Made by a program: the position numbers and the translations under genes. A DNA stretch of 64,000 nucleotides, from NCBI RefSeq assembly GCF_003967355.1, contig NZ_BIFH01000016.1, positions 479,254 to 543,253 of the forward strand. The letters run 5' to 3'. Below are positions 1 through 8,763 of this stretch, in pieces (the first letter of the stretch is position 1; each line of letters begins with the position of its first letter). The notes beneath the pieces were generated by a model. The model was not told where the DNA came from. It did not search any database and worked only from the letters and a program-made list of their open reading frames with translations. This DNA is from Embleya hyalina (GTDB lineage: Bacteria > Actinomycetota > Actinomycetes > Streptomycetales > Streptomycetaceae).

Positions 1-377
1 GATACGTGGCACTGCTCCTGTACGCCGGGATGTTGCAGATCCCGGGCGAGCTGTACGAATCCGCGTCCCTGGACGGCGCGGGCGAGATCCGGATGTTCTT
101 CACGATCACCCTGCCGCTGCTGCGGCCGATCCTCGCCCTGGTGATGGTGGTCTCGGTGATCGGCTCGTTCCAGATCTTCGACACGATCGCGGTGACCACC
201 AAGGGCGGCCCGGTCGACGCCACCCGCGTCGCCTACTACTACATCTACCAGGAGGCGTTCACCCACTTCCGCATGGGCTACGCCGCCGCGATGGCGCTGT
301 GCCTGGTGGTCGTGCTCGGCGGACTGACCTACCTCCAGATGCGCCTGCTGCGCGCATCCACCTCCGACCTGGCCTGA
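1..377 (+). CDS. Sugar ABC transporter permease, MalF type (5' truncated by window edge)
   Basis: C-terminal part of an inner-membrane permease of a CUT1 carbohydrate ABC transporter. The reading frame is open to the window edge, so the real start lies upstream. The visible part carries the EAA loop that contacts the ATPase (around YESASLDGAGEIRMFF, then LPLLRP), followed by two hydrophobic segments and a short cytoplasmic tail. It ends 10 bases before the next permease, which has the same architecture, so the two form the usual MalF/MalG heterodimer. The ATPase is not encoded nearby; many actinomycete CUT1 systems share one MsiK-like ATPase encoded elsewhere (known of the family). The substrate cannot be read from this fragment. 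Confidence 0.9.
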   Translation, partial: YVALLLYAGMLQIPGELYESASLDGAGEIRMFFTITLPLLRPILALVMVVSVIGSFQIFDTIAVTTKGGPVDATRVAYYYIYQEAFTHFRMGYAAAMALCLVVVLGGLTYLQMRLLRASTSDLA

Positions 378-387
378 GGGGTCGACC

Positions 388-1350
388 ATGTCCACATCCA
401 TCCAGGCCCGACCGACCACCCGGGCCACACCCGCGAAGCCGGCGGCCGGTGCGAGCGAACGCCGCTCGTCGCGAAGGAAGTTCAGCCTCGGACGGGTACT
501 GGCCTGGCTGGTGCTCGGCGTCTCGCTGCTGATCACCCTCTTCCCCTTCTATTGGATGTTGCGCACCGCGCTGACCGACGGCAACCACCTCTACTCCGAC
601 AGCACCTCGCTGTGGCCCGAGAACTTCACCTTCGCCAACTTCAAGCGGGTGCTCGGGCTCGCGTCGGACGAGGAGAGCCGCGCGGCCGGCGGATCGGGCG
701 CCGACCTCGACTTCCTGCTGTACACCCGGAACTCGATCGTCTACACCACGGCGATCGTGGTCGGGCAGACCCTCTCCTGCGCGATGGCCGGCTACGCGCT
801 CGCCCGACTGCGTTTCCGCGGGCGCGAGTTCGCCTTCGCCGTGGTCGTGGGCGCGCTGATGGTGCCGCCGATCTTCACGCTGCTGCCCAACTTCGTGATG
901 GTCAAGGACCTGGGCATGCTGAACAGCTTCGCCGGCATGGTCGCGCCGACGCTGCTGATGACCCCGTTCACGGTGTTCTTCCTGCGCCAGTTCTTCATGT
1001 CGATCCCGCGCGAGATCGAGGAGGCGGCGATGCTGGACGGCGCCGGCCACTGGCGGATCTTCTGGCGGGTGGTGCTGCCGATGAGCAAGGGCCCGATCCT
1101 GACCATCGCGCTGACCACCGCGGTGTGGGCGTGGAAGGACTACCTGTGGCCGCTGTTGGTCGGCAACGAGCCGGACAACCGGGTACTGACCACCGGCATC
1201 GGCGTGTTCCTCCAGCAGTCGCCCAACGCCCGTCCCGACTGGACCGGCCTGATGGCCGCATCCACGCTCTCGGTCGTGCCGATGCTGATCCTGCTGGTGG
1301 TCTTCGGTCGACGGATCGTCAACGGCCTCGATTTCACCGGCCTCAAGTGA
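388..1350 (+). CDS. Sugar ABC transporter permease, MalG type
   Basis: Membrane permease of a CUT1 sugar importer, 320 residues. It starts at ATG with an Arg/Lys-rich cytoplasmic N-terminus (residues 1-35), then a first membrane segment (VLAWLVLGVSLLITLFPFYW) and about five more. The EAA loop reads IEEAAMLDGAGHWRIF near residues 210-225, as expected for a subunit that docks on the ATPase. It is co-directional with the preceding permease (10-base gap) and the following binding protein (30-base gap), so the three are one operon. About 40 residues between TM1 and TM2 (HLYSDSTSLWPENF to SGADLDF) are extracytoplasmic and slightly longer than in typical MalG. Confidence 0.93.
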   Translation: MSTSIQARPTTRATPAKPAAGASERRSSRRKFSLGRVLAWLVLGVSLLITLFPFYWMLRTALTDGNHLYSDSTSLWPENFTFANFKRVLGLASDEESRAAGGSGADLDFLLYTRNSIVYTTAIVVGQTLSCAMAGYALARLRFRGREFAFAVVVGALMVPPIFTLLPNFVMVKDLGMLNSFAGMVAPTLLMTPFTVFFLRQFFMSIPREIEEAAMLDGAGHWRIFWRVVLPMSKGPILTIALTTAVWAWKDYLWPLLVGNEPDNRVLTTGIGVFLQQSPNARPDWTGLMAASTLSVVPMLILLVVFGRRIVNGLDFTGLK

Positions 1351-1380
1351 CCCCCTGAGTCCTACTCCGAGGAGATCCCC

Positions 1381-2754
1381 ATGTCCCGTCCCGTGATCCG
1401 CCGTTCGCTGAGATCGCCCGCCGTCCGTATGTCCGCCGTGGTCGCCGGTGTGGTGCTCGTCGCCGCCGGGTGTGGTTCCGGCGGCTCCTCGGGCGGCGGC
1501 GGTGGGGGCTCGGTGAAGCTGAAGTATTCGCTGTGGGACGACAACCAGCTTCCGCAGTACAAGAAGTGCGCGGAGGCCTTCCACGCCAAGAACCCGAAGA
1601 TCACCGTCGAGGTGACCCAGACCGCGTGGGCGCAGTACTGGCAGAACCTGACCACGCAGGTCGTCTCCGGGACCGCGCCGGACGTGTTCACCAACTCCGT
1701 CCTGTACTTCCCGCAGTTCCAGAAGAACAACCAGATCCTGGACCTCACGTCCTACATCCGGCGCGACGCGGTGGATCTGCAGCAGTACCAGGCCAACCTG
1801 GCCGACGTGTGGACACGTGACGGCAAGCGCTACGGCCTGCCCAAGGACTGGGGCACCATGGGTGTCGCGTACAACAAGGAGATGGCGCAGCGCGCCCGAC
1901 TCACCCCGCAGGCACTGGATGCCTGGAACTGGAACCCGGTCGACGGTGGCGACTTCGGCCGCGCGGTGGCCGCGATGACCGTCGACGAGAACGGCCGCAC
2001 CGGTCTGGAGCCGGGCTTCGACAAGAACAAGGTCAAGACCTACGGTCTGGCCATCGCCTACGAGGGCGGCGCCGTCGGCCAGGACTCCTGGGGCCCGTTC
2101 GCGGTCTCCAACGGCTTCCAGTACGTGGACAGGAACCCGTTCGGCACCAAGTACAACTACACCGACCCCAGGCTCACGCAGACCCTCGACTGGTTCGCGG
2201 GGCTGATCAGGAAGGGGTACATGCCGGCGTACGACAAGCAGTCGACGGTCGGCGCCGACGGGCTGCTCCAGTCCGGCAAGGCCGCGATGACCATCGCCGG
2301 TTCGTGGATGGCCAAGACCTACACGGCCGACGGCAAGGTCGCCTTCGCCGGCATGCCGACCGGCCCCACCGGGCGCAAGACGCCGATCAACGGCCTGTCC
2401 GACGCCGTGTACGCCAACGGCAGGCACAAGGAAGAGGCCTGGCAGTGGGTGAAGTTCCTGGCCTCCACCGAGTGCCAGGACATCGTCGCGGGGGAGGCGG
2501 TGGTCTTCCCGGCGATCACCACGTCCTCCGCCAGGGCCGAGGCCGCGCAGCAGGCCGCGGGCCGCGACATGCGGATCTTCACCCAGCCGGTGGCAACCCC
2601 CGGCGAGACCTTCGTACTTCCGGTCACCGACCAGGGCGACCGGATCCTGGACATCGTGCAGAGTGCCGTCGACCGGGTCTGGCTCGGCCAGACCGACGCC
2701 AAGTCCGCGCTCGGTCAGGCGAACAGCGATGTCAACGCCCTACTGAAGAAGTGA
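1381..2754 (+). CDS. Sugar-binding lipoprotein of CUT1 ABC transporter
   Basis: Extracellular solute-binding protein (SBP_bac_1 fold), 457 residues, the capture subunit of the importer encoded just upstream. A type II signal peptide ends in VLVAAGC, with Cys near residue 31 as the lipidation site, followed by a flexible Gly/Ser linker. The mature part has typical features of the family, including early LWDDNQLPQYKK, FTNSVLYFPQF and the late IAGSWMAKTY segment. RBS GAGGAG lies about 7 bases before the ATG. The spherulin-4-like secreted gene begins 41 bases after the stop with its own strong RBS, so uptake and extracellular hydrolysis may be co-expressed. Substrate unknown. Confidence 0.92.
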   Translation: MSRPVIRRSLRSPAVRMSAVVAGVVLVAAGCGSGGSSGGGGGGSVKLKYSLWDDNQLPQYKKCAEAFHAKNPKITVEVTQTAWAQYWQNLTTQVVSGTAPDVFTNSVLYFPQFQKNNQILDLTSYIRRDAVDLQQYQANLADVWTRDGKRYGLPKDWGTMGVAYNKEMAQRARLTPQALDAWNWNPVDGGDFGRAVAAMTVDENGRTGLEPGFDKNKVKTYGLAIAYEGGAVGQDSWGPFAVSNGFQYVDRNPFGTKYNYTDPRLTQTLDWFAGLIRKGYMPAYDKQSTVGADGLLQSGKAAMTIAGSWMAKTYTADGKVAFAGMPTGPTGRKTPINGLSDAVYANGRHKEEAWQWVKFLASTECQDIVAGEAVVFPAITTSSARAEAAQQAAGRDMRIFTQPVATPGETFVLPVTDQGDRILDIVQSAVDRVWLGQTDAKSALGQANSDVNALLKK

Positions 2755-2795
2755 GCCACCGTCCCATCCGGAAGGCCATTCCAGAAGGAGTACGC

Positions 2796-4688
2796 ATGCG
2801 CACGGATTCTCGTGCCCGCTCGTGGAGAGCGCGCACTGCCGCGGCGGGAACCGCCGCCGCCGCACTGCTCGGCGGGTCGCTGATCGCGACCGCGCCGGCC
2901 GCCCACGCCGACCCCGGCCCGGGCATCAACCAACAGGTCGGTGTACCGGCCTACTTCCACCCGGGCGTCCCGTCCGGCGGGACGGCCTGGGCCACCCTCG
3001 CCAGTGGTACGGGCACCCCGGGGCTGACCGTCGTGAACATCGCCAACGGGCCGAACTTCGAGGAGAACGCGCCCAACGAGACGTTCAAGTCCGCGATCCG
3101 GCAGGTGCGTCAGGCGGGCGGCAGGGTGATCGCCTACGTGGACACCGGCTACTTCGGCACCAATACCATCGGTGCCCCGAAGACGACCCGGCTCGGCGAC
3201 ACGAGCATCGCGGCGTGGCGGATCCAGATCCAGCACGACGTGGACAAGTGGTACCGGCTCTACGGTCCCGAGATCGACGGCATCTTCTTCGACCAGGGCC
3301 AGAACAGCTGCGGCCCGAACGGGACGAACGCGTACGCCGACGAGTATCGGGCGCTGACCGCGTACACCAAGCGCAACCACCCGGGCGCACTGGTGGTGGA
3401 CAATCCCGGCATCGACATCCCGCAGTGCTACGAGAACGTGGCCGACATCCAGGTCACCTTCGAGGGCAGCTACACCGACTACCAGGCGTTCACCCCGCCG
3501 CAGTGGGAACTCGACGCCGACCCGGCCAAGTTCTGGCACCTGATCTACGAGACCACCGAGGCGCAGCTGCCGTCGGCGGTGGCGCAGAGCAAGCAGAAGA
3601 ACGCCGGCACGGTCTACGTCACCCCGGACCACCTCGACCCCAACCCGTGGGACAGCCTTCCGGACACCTCCTACTGGTCGACGGAACTGGCCGCGGCCAA
3701 GGTCGCCCCGACCGCCGCTCCGGCGACGCCGGCGCAGCCCGCGGCCGGCACCGTCTCGGCCACGTCGGTACAGCTGAGCTGGCCGAACTCGGGCCCGAGC
3801 ACGGTGGCCGGCTACGACGTCTACCGGGACGGTGTCCCGATCGGTTCGGTGCCGCACCGCACCACCGGCACCTCGCAGTTCACCGCGACGGACCTGAACC
3901 CGTCGACGGCCTACGCGTTCACGGTTCGCGCCCGCAACGACGCGGGGGTGTTGTCGGCCGCGAGCCCGGCGCGCGGTGTCACCACCTCGGCGGCGGGCGC
4001 CAACCCGCCGGGGGTGCCCGGGTCCTTCACCGGCGCCACCGCGGGCCCCACCTCGGTGCAGCTGTCCTGGACGGCGTCGACGCCGGGTTCGGCCGCCGTC
4101 GAGGCGTACGACATCTACCAGGACAACGCTCGGATGGCGACGGTGCCGGCGAGCCAGACCTCGGCGCGGCTCGGTGACCTGACGCCCGGTACGACCCACA
4201 CGTTCGACGTGGTCGCCCGGGATGTCACCGGTCGGGTGTCGGCGCACACCGCGCAGGTCTCGCTGACCCCGCCGCCGCCGGTGGGCGGGCCGATCGTGGA
4301 CGTCTCGGCGACCCTGACGGCCACCCAGGCCGAGTACAAGGCGACCTACCAACTGCCGTTCGGCACGCACCGGGTCTTCATCGACGCGGACAACAACGCG
4401 AACACCGGATACGTCACGGGCCCGGTGTACCCGGGCGTCGGGGCCGACTTCATGCTCGAGAACGGCTTCCTGTACCGGGCCACCAAGAACGGCGCGGACT
4501 GGACCGGGATGTGGCAGACGGTGTCGCTGACGCCGTCGCCGCTGGTCTCCGGCACCAACGACCAGTTCGTGTGGCGGATTCCGACCTCGGTGTTCGGCAC
4601 CCTGAACGGGGGCACGCAAAAGCTGGCCATCCAGGGCGGCGAGCCGAGTACCTGGGCGGCCGCCTACCTGACCATCGTCCAGCAGTAA
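2796..4688 (+). CDS. Secreted spherulin-4-like (GH135-like) protein with two FN3 domains
   Basis: Predicted extracellular protein of 630 residues. The start is ATG after AGAAGGAG; the open frame continues upstream, but the signal peptide (residues 1-38, ending AHA) fixes this start. Residues ~39-270 match the spherulation-specific family 4 TIM barrel (GH135), whose studied fungal member Sph3 cleaves galactosaminogalactan. Visible acidic-site elements are DGIFFDQ (~162-168), VVDNPG (~200) and VTFEGSY (~220-226). Two fibronectin type III modules follow (~309-398 and ~402-490), then an unrecognised C-terminal domain (~499-630). It sits directly behind a sugar ABC transporter, which suggests that breakdown products are imported. 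Enzymatic activity is inference; the position after Asp in FFDQ is Gln rather than Glu. Confidence 0.82.
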   Translation: MRTDSRARSWRARTAAAGTAAAALLGGSLIATAPAAHADPGPGINQQVGVPAYFHPGVPSGGTAWATLASGTGTPGLTVVNIANGPNFEENAPNETFKSAIRQVRQAGGRVIAYVDTGYFGTNTIGAPKTTRLGDTSIAAWRIQIQHDVDKWYRLYGPEIDGIFFDQGQNSCGPNGTNAYADEYRALTAYTKRNHPGALVVDNPGIDIPQCYENVADIQVTFEGSYTDYQAFTPPQWELDADPAKFWHLIYETTEAQLPSAVAQSKQKNAGTVYVTPDHLDPNPWDSLPDTSYWSTELAAAKVAPTAAPATPAQPAAGTVSATSVQLSWPNSGPSTVAGYDVYRDGVPIGSVPHRTTGTSQFTATDLNPSTAYAFTVRARNDAGVLSAASPARGVTTSAAGANPPGVPGSFTGATAGPTSVQLSWTASTPGSAAVEAYDIYQDNARMATVPASQTSARLGDLTPGTTHTFDVVARDVTGRVSAHTAQVSLTPPPPVGGPIVDVSATLTATQAEYKATYQLPFGTHRVFIDADNNANTGYVTGPVYPGVGADFMLENGFLYRATKNGADWTGMWQTVSLTPSPLVSGTNDQFVWRIPTSVFGTLNGGTQKLAIQGGEPSTWAAAYLTIVQQ

Positions 4689-4698
4689 CCCCATGAAC

Positions 4699-4733
4699 GG
4701 GCATCCCGGCCGCCGTCCTCGGTCGGGATGCCC
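4699..4733 (+). terminator. Hairpin terminator after the spherulin-4-like gene
   Basis: GGGCATCCCGGCCG pairs with CGGTCGGGATGCCC (one mismatch), ten bases after the stop codon. There is no clear T tract, as is common in high-GC actinomycetes. Confidence 0.7.
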
Positions 4734-4743
4734 TCCACCGAAC

Positions 4744-4768
4744 GGCGTGGCGACCGTGTCGCCACGCC
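4744..4768. terminator. Second hairpin in the convergent intergenic region
   Basis: GGCGTGGCGAC and GTCGCCACGCC form an 11-bp perfect stem with a CGT loop. It can act on either strand between the two convergent genes. Confidence 0.6.
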
Positions 4769-4775
4769 GCGAACC

Positions 4776-4815
4776 GCCCGCCCCGTCCCCGCCCCGATTC
4801 GGGGACGGGGCGGGC
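4776..4815 (-). terminator. Hairpin terminator after the aldo/keto reductase gene
   Basis: A 16-bp perfect stem (GCCCGCCCCGTCCCCG with its complement, 8-base loop), nine bases beyond the stop of the minus-strand aldo/keto reductase. Confidence 0.7.
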
Positions 4816-4823
4816 GTCGTGTG

Positions 4824-5699
4824 TCACAGGCCGATGGCGGACAACGTCTCGAAGTCGTCGTCGGTGAGCCGGACCCGGGCCGCCTCGGTGTTCTCCTCCA
4901 GGTGCGCCACGCTCGACGTGCCGGGGATCGGGAGCATCACCGGCGAGCGACGCAGCAGCCAGGCCAGCGCCAGCTGCGCGGGGGCCGCCTCCCGTTCCTT
5001 CGCGAGGGTGTCCAACGGCCCGCCCGGGCGGGCGAGTTGCCCGGTGGCGATGGGATGCCACGGGATGAAGGCGATGCCCTCCGCCGTGGCGTAGTCGAGT
5101 ACGGACTCGGCCCTGCGGTCGACCAGGTTGTACTGGTTCTGCACGGAGACGATCTCGACGATCTCGCGTGCCTCGCGCAGTTGCGCGACGGTGACCTCGG
5201 ACAGGCCGATGTGCCGGATCTTGCCCTCCTCGCGCAGCCGGGCCAGTTCGCCGAGCTGGTCCGCGAGCGGGACCCGCGGGTCGATCCGGTGCAGCTGGTA
5301 GAGGTCGATCCGGTCCAGACCCAGGTGGCGCAGGCTCAGTTCGGTCTGCTGGCGCAGGTATTCGGGCCGGCCCAACGCGTGCCACTCGCCCGGACCGGTG
5401 CGGGCGAAGCCGCCCTTGGTGGCGATCACCACGTCGTCGGCGTACGGGTGCAGGGCCTCGCGGATCAACTGTTCGCTGACGAACGGGCCGTACGAGTCGG
5501 CGGTGTCGATGAGGGTCACCCCCAGTTCGACGGCGCGTCGCAACACCCGGATCGCCTCCGGGCGGTCCTTCGGCTCGCCCCAGACACCGGTCCCGGTGAG
5601 CTGCATGGCACCGAATCCGAGCCGACGCACCGGCAGGTCGCCGCCGATCGGGAAGACACCGGACGCCTGGGCGGGGCCGGACGCGGACGAGACGGTCAT
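4824..5699 (-). CDS. Aldo/keto reductase
   Basis: NAD(P)H-dependent oxidoreductase of the aldo/keto reductase superfamily, 291 residues, cytoplasmic. The ATG at 5699 is chosen because GGAGAA lies just upstream; the open frame extends further, but the extra residues are not family-like. The catalytic tetrad is visible: Asp and Tyr in [10 protein letters not shown], Lys in ATKGG, His in LYQLHRIDP. The C-terminal cofactor region ([15 protein letters not shown]) is also typical. It resembles the general-stress AKR group often annotated as 'oxidoreductase'. It is convergent with the spherulin-like gene. The physiological substrate is not deducible. Confidence 0.93.
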   Translation of the reverse strand: MTVSSASGPAQASGVFPIGGDLPVRRLGFGAMQLTGTGVWGEPKDRPEAIRVLRRAVELGVTLIDTADSYGPFVSEQLIREALHPYADDVVIATKGGFARTGPGEWHALGRPEYLRQQTELSLRHLGLDRIDLYQLHRIDPRVPLADQLGELARLREEGKIRHIGLSEVTVAQLREAREIVEIVSVQNQYNLVDRRAESVLDYATAEGIAFIPWHPIATGQLARPGGPLDTLAKEREAAPAQLALAWLLRRSPVMLPIPGTSSVAHLEENTEAARVRLTDDDFETLSAIGL

Positions 5700-5950
5700 G
5701 GGTTCTCCGTAGGGGTCGGGCGGCCCGACGGGCCGGACGGCACGGACGAGGTCGAGGCCCATTCTGCCCCCATGAACCGCCCGGACGGCGATGACCTGCG
5801 ATCACGGCTGCCCGCGCGCGGCTCGGATGTCCATCCACGAGGTGACCAAGTCGGGGCACGCACTTGTACACAACGACACATTCGCCGCGGGCCGGCGCTG
5901 CCTAGTGTGTGGCACTCGTCGAGGCACCGGATCCACGGATGGAGCGATTC

Positions 5951-7225
5951 ATGGTCTGGCTGGTACAGGACTATCGCGAGGAGGACCTCGCGGCGGTGGT
6001 GCACCTGATCGACACCACGACCGGGCTCGGTCAGGAGTCGGTGTTCTCGCTGTCGGAGTGCATCCACGCACTGGCCTCGCGCCAACCGGCGGTGGTGGCC
6101 CGGCGCGACGGCGCGGTGGTCGGCGCGGCGCTGGCCACGGTGTCCGAGGGACGGGCCTGGGTGATGCGGATCGCCATCTCGCCCGGCGCGCGCGGCCTGG
6201 GTCTGACCAGCACGCTGCTGCTCGCCCTGGAGCGCCGACTGGTCGAGGAGCGGGTGCGGCGGATCGCGTACGTGCTGCCCGAGGAGGACTCGCGCGAGCT
6301 GGGGCTGCGCAACGCCGGCTACGAACGGCGGCCAGCGGTGGCCTACTTCGAGAAGGTCGAGCCGGTCGACGACCACGCCGCGGAGACCCTGGACCGGCTC
6401 GGCGGGCGCATGTTGCCGGGCGACCTGTGGTCGAAGGTGGCCGGCATGGAGGTGGAGAAGAACCTGATCGAGCGGCGTGTGGTGCTCCCGCTCGCCGATC
6501 CGGGGCGAGCGCTGCGGCACGGGGTCGAACCGCCGCGCGCCATCGCCCTGTTCGGGCCGCCGGGGACCGGCAAGACCACCTTCGCGCGGGCCATCGCCTC
6601 CCGGCTCGGCTGGCCGTTCGTGGAACTGCTGCCCTCGCGTCTGGCCGACGGCGGCAACCTCGCCGCGGCGTTGCGCGAGGCGTTCGGGCGGCTGGCCCGA
6701 CTGGAGCGGATCGTGGTGTTCATCGACGAGGTCGAGGAGATCGCGCCGATCCGGCACGCCCGACCCGGCGCCGGGCACGCGGTGACCAACGAACTGCTCA
6801 AGCTGATCCCGGCGTTCCGCGAACACGGTGATCGGCTGCTGGTCTGCGCGACCAACTCGGTGCGCTCGCTCGACCCGGCGTTCCTGCGGCCCGGCCGGTT
6901 CGACTACATCATCCCGGTGGGCACCCCGGACGCGGACGCCCGCCGGGCGATGTGGACCCACCACGCCTCGGCCCGGCCGGACGTGGACCTGGACGCGCTG
7001 GTGGCGGCGAGCGACCTGCTCACCCCGGCCGACATCGGGCACGCGGCGCGGATCGCGGCCCAGGCGTCCTTCGAGCGCGACCTGTTCGACGGCGCCGTCG
7101 GCGCGGACGGCCCGGGCGCGCAGACCCGCGACTACCTGGACGCGCTCGCCCAGTCCCGCCCCACGGTGACCGCGAGCATGGTCGAACTCTTCGAGGAGGA
7201 CATCACCACCCACGCGCGGGTGTGA
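5951..7225 (+). CDS. GNAT acetyltransferase - AAA ATPase fusion protein
   Basis: A two-domain protein of about 424 residues. Residues ~1-140 look like a GNAT N-acetyltransferase, with VVGAALATV, then MRIAISPGARGLGLTSTLL as the acetyl-CoA binding loop region. Residues ~165-400 form an AAA ATPase: Walker A LFGPPGTGKTTF, Walker B IVVFIDEVEE, sensor 1 CATNS, and an arginine-finger-like FLRPGRFD as in FtsH/proteasomal AAA proteins. The start at 5951 is favoured by GGAG six bases upstream; ATG 5939 and GTG 5909 are alternatives. It stands alone between a divergent aldo/keto reductase and the rhamnose operon. No partner or substrate is known to me; a possible role is ATP-driven remodelling coupled to protein acetylation (inference). 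Confidence 0.8.
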   Translation: MVWLVQDYREEDLAAVVHLIDTTTGLGQESVFSLSECIHALASRQPAVVARRDGAVVGAALATVSEGRAWVMRIAISPGARGLGLTSTLLLALERRLVEERVRRIAYVLPEEDSRELGLRNAGYERRPAVAYFEKVEPVDDHAAETLDRLGGRMLPGDLWSKVAGMEVEKNLIERRVVLPLADPGRALRHGVEPPRAIALFGPPGTGKTTFARAIASRLGWPFVELLPSRLADGGNLAAALREAFGRLARLERIVVFIDEVEEIAPIRHARPGAGHAVTNELLKLIPAFREHGDRLLVCATNSVRSLDPAFLRPGRFDYIIPVGTPDADARRAMWTHHASARPDVDLDALVAASDLLTPADIGHAARIAAQASFERDLFDGAVGADGPGAQTRDYLDALAQSRPTVTASMVELFEEDITTHARV

Positions 7226-7469
7226 CCCGAACGCCGGCCGGCGGGTTCGACCACGACCCGGGCCGCGGTGGTCGGCCCGGTCACCCGCTCGCGGGTGACC
7301 ACCTCGTCGCCGTGCACCACGGCGGGCACCCGCCGGCCGTCCTCGACCCCGGCGCGACCGGGTGATCGCGGTCCCCGACCACCGCGGTCCCGGGCGTGGT
7401 CCCGACGAGCCTCGGCGTTCCCGGCCTTGACGTGCTCTCGGTGGTGGACGTACGTTCCCTTCCAGCGAT

Positions 7470-7481
7470 TGAAACGTTTCA
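7470..7481. promoter_or_regulatory. LacI-family operator upstream of rhaI
   Basis: A perfect 12-bp palindrome, TGAAACGTTTCA, with the central CG typical of LacI/GalR-family operators. It sits 21 bases before the rhaI ATG, so a bound repressor would block the promoter or early transcript. The likely ligand protein is the LacI-type regulator at the end of the same gene group. I saw no second copy in the window. Confidence 0.75.
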
Positions 7482-7502
7482 TTTTTGGTGTCAGGAGTCC
7501 CC

Positions 7503-8669
7503 ATGCAGGACATCGAGGCGGTGCGGGCAGCCCTGCGCGCCCAGCGGATCGAGACGCCCTCGTGGGCCTACGGCAATTCCGGTACACGCTTCAAGGTGTT
7601 CGCCCAGGAGGGCGTCCCGCGCGATCCGTACGAGAAGATCGCGGACGCGGCCCGGGTGCACGCCCTCACCGGCGTGGCACCGCTCGTGTCCCTGCACATC
7701 CCCTGGGACCGGGTCGACGACTACGCGCACCTGGCCGCCCACGCCCACGACCACGGGGTGCGGATCGGCGCGATCAACGCCAACGTCTTCCAGGACGACG
7801 CCTACCGCCTGGGCAGCGTGACCAACCCCGACGCCCGGGTGCGCCGCAAGGCCGTGCACCACCTGCTCGCCTGTGTGGACGTACTGGACGCCACCGGATC
7901 GCGCGACCTGAAGCTCTGGTTCGCCGACGGCACCAACTACCCGGGCCAGGGCGACATCGCCACCCGACAGGCCTACCTCGCCGAGGCGTTGGCCGAGGTG
8001 TACGCGCGCCTCTCCGCCGACCAGCGCATCCTGCTCGAGTACAAGCTCTTCGAGCCCGCCTTCTACATGACCGACGTCCCGGACTGGGGCACCGCCTACG
8101 CGCACGGCCTCGAACTCGGGCCCCGAGCCGTGGTCTGCGTGGACACCGGACACCACGCGCCGGGCACCAACATCGAGTTCATCGTCGCGTTCCTGCTGAG
8201 CCGGGGCCGGCTCGGCGCGTTCGACTTCAACTCGCGCTTCTACGCCGACGACGACCTCATGGTGGGCGCCGCCGACCCGTTCCAGCTCTTCCGGATCATG
8301 CACGAGGTGGTGCGCGGCGGCGGCCTCGACCCGGCGGCGGGGGTGAACTTCATGCTCGACCAGTGCCACAACATCGAGCCGAAGATCCCCGCCCAGATCC
8401 GCTCGGTCGCCAACGTCCAGGAGGCCACCGCCAAGGCGCTCCTCGTGGACGCCGAGGAGTTGGCCGCCGCCCAGCAGGCGGGCGACGTACTCGCCGCCAA
8501 CGCCGTACTGATGGACGCCTACGCGACCGACGTCCGGCCGCTGCTCCGGGAGTTGCGCGAGGAGCAGGGCCTTGCGCCCGACCCGGTGGCCGCCTACCAC
8601 GCGTCCGGCTACGCGGAGCGGATCCGCGCCGAGCGCGTCGGGGGTACACAGGCCGGCTGGGGCGCCTGA
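7503..8669 (+). CDS. rhaI: L-rhamnose isomerase
   Basis: Converts L-rhamnose to L-rhamnulose, first step of rhamnose catabolism in the cytoplasm. 388 residues, a TIM-barrel isomerase of the RhaI type (actinobacterial/Pseudomonas form, distinct from enteric RhaA). Recognisable segments are PSWAYGNSGTRFKVFAQEG at the N-terminus, LHIPWDRVDDY, LKLWFADGTNYPGQGD, EYKLFEPAFYMTD and CVDTGHHAPGTNIEF, which carry the metal and substrate ligands in this family. ATG 7503 has CAGGAG upstream. It is first in an operon with the aldolase-dehydrogenase and the kinase, and is probably repressed through the palindrome at 7470-7481. Confidence 0.93.
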   Translation: MQDIEAVRAALRAQRIETPSWAYGNSGTRFKVFAQEGVPRDPYEKIADAARVHALTGVAPLVSLHIPWDRVDDYAHLAAHAHDHGVRIGAINANVFQDDAYRLGSVTNPDARVRRKAVHHLLACVDVLDATGSRDLKLWFADGTNYPGQGDIATRQAYLAEALAEVYARLSADQRILLEYKLFEPAFYMTDVPDWGTAYAHGLELGPRAVVCVDTGHHAPGTNIEFIVAFLLSRGRLGAFDFNSRFYADDDLMVGAADPFQLFRIMHEVVRGGGLDPAAGVNFMLDQCHNIEPKIPAQIRSVANVQEATAKALLVDAEELAAAQQAGDVLAANAVLMDAYATDVRPLLRELREEQGLAPDPVAAYHASGYAERIRAERVGGTQAGWGA

Positions 8670-8763
8670 TCCCCTTCGGGCCCGGCCGACCCACCCGCTC
8701 GGCCGTCCGTTCCATCCCGTCACGCCCCCGTCCCGACCCCTCCAGGCACGAGGAGACCCGCCG

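Noticed and set aside
259..2427. Very long open frame antisense to the sugar transporter genes
   Set aside because: High GC leaves long antisense frames open; the translation is Arg/Gly/His-rich without domains, and the plus-strand genes have clear families.
2796..4688. GH114 galactosaminidase assignment
   Set aside because: The overall motif order fits the spherulin-4 (GH135) family better; the folds are related, so this is a choice of the closer family.
1..4688. The first ABC transporter as the rhamnose uptake system
   Set aside because: It is a CUT1-type system without the rha operator and is linked to the spherulin-like gene, with unrelated genes between it and rhaI.
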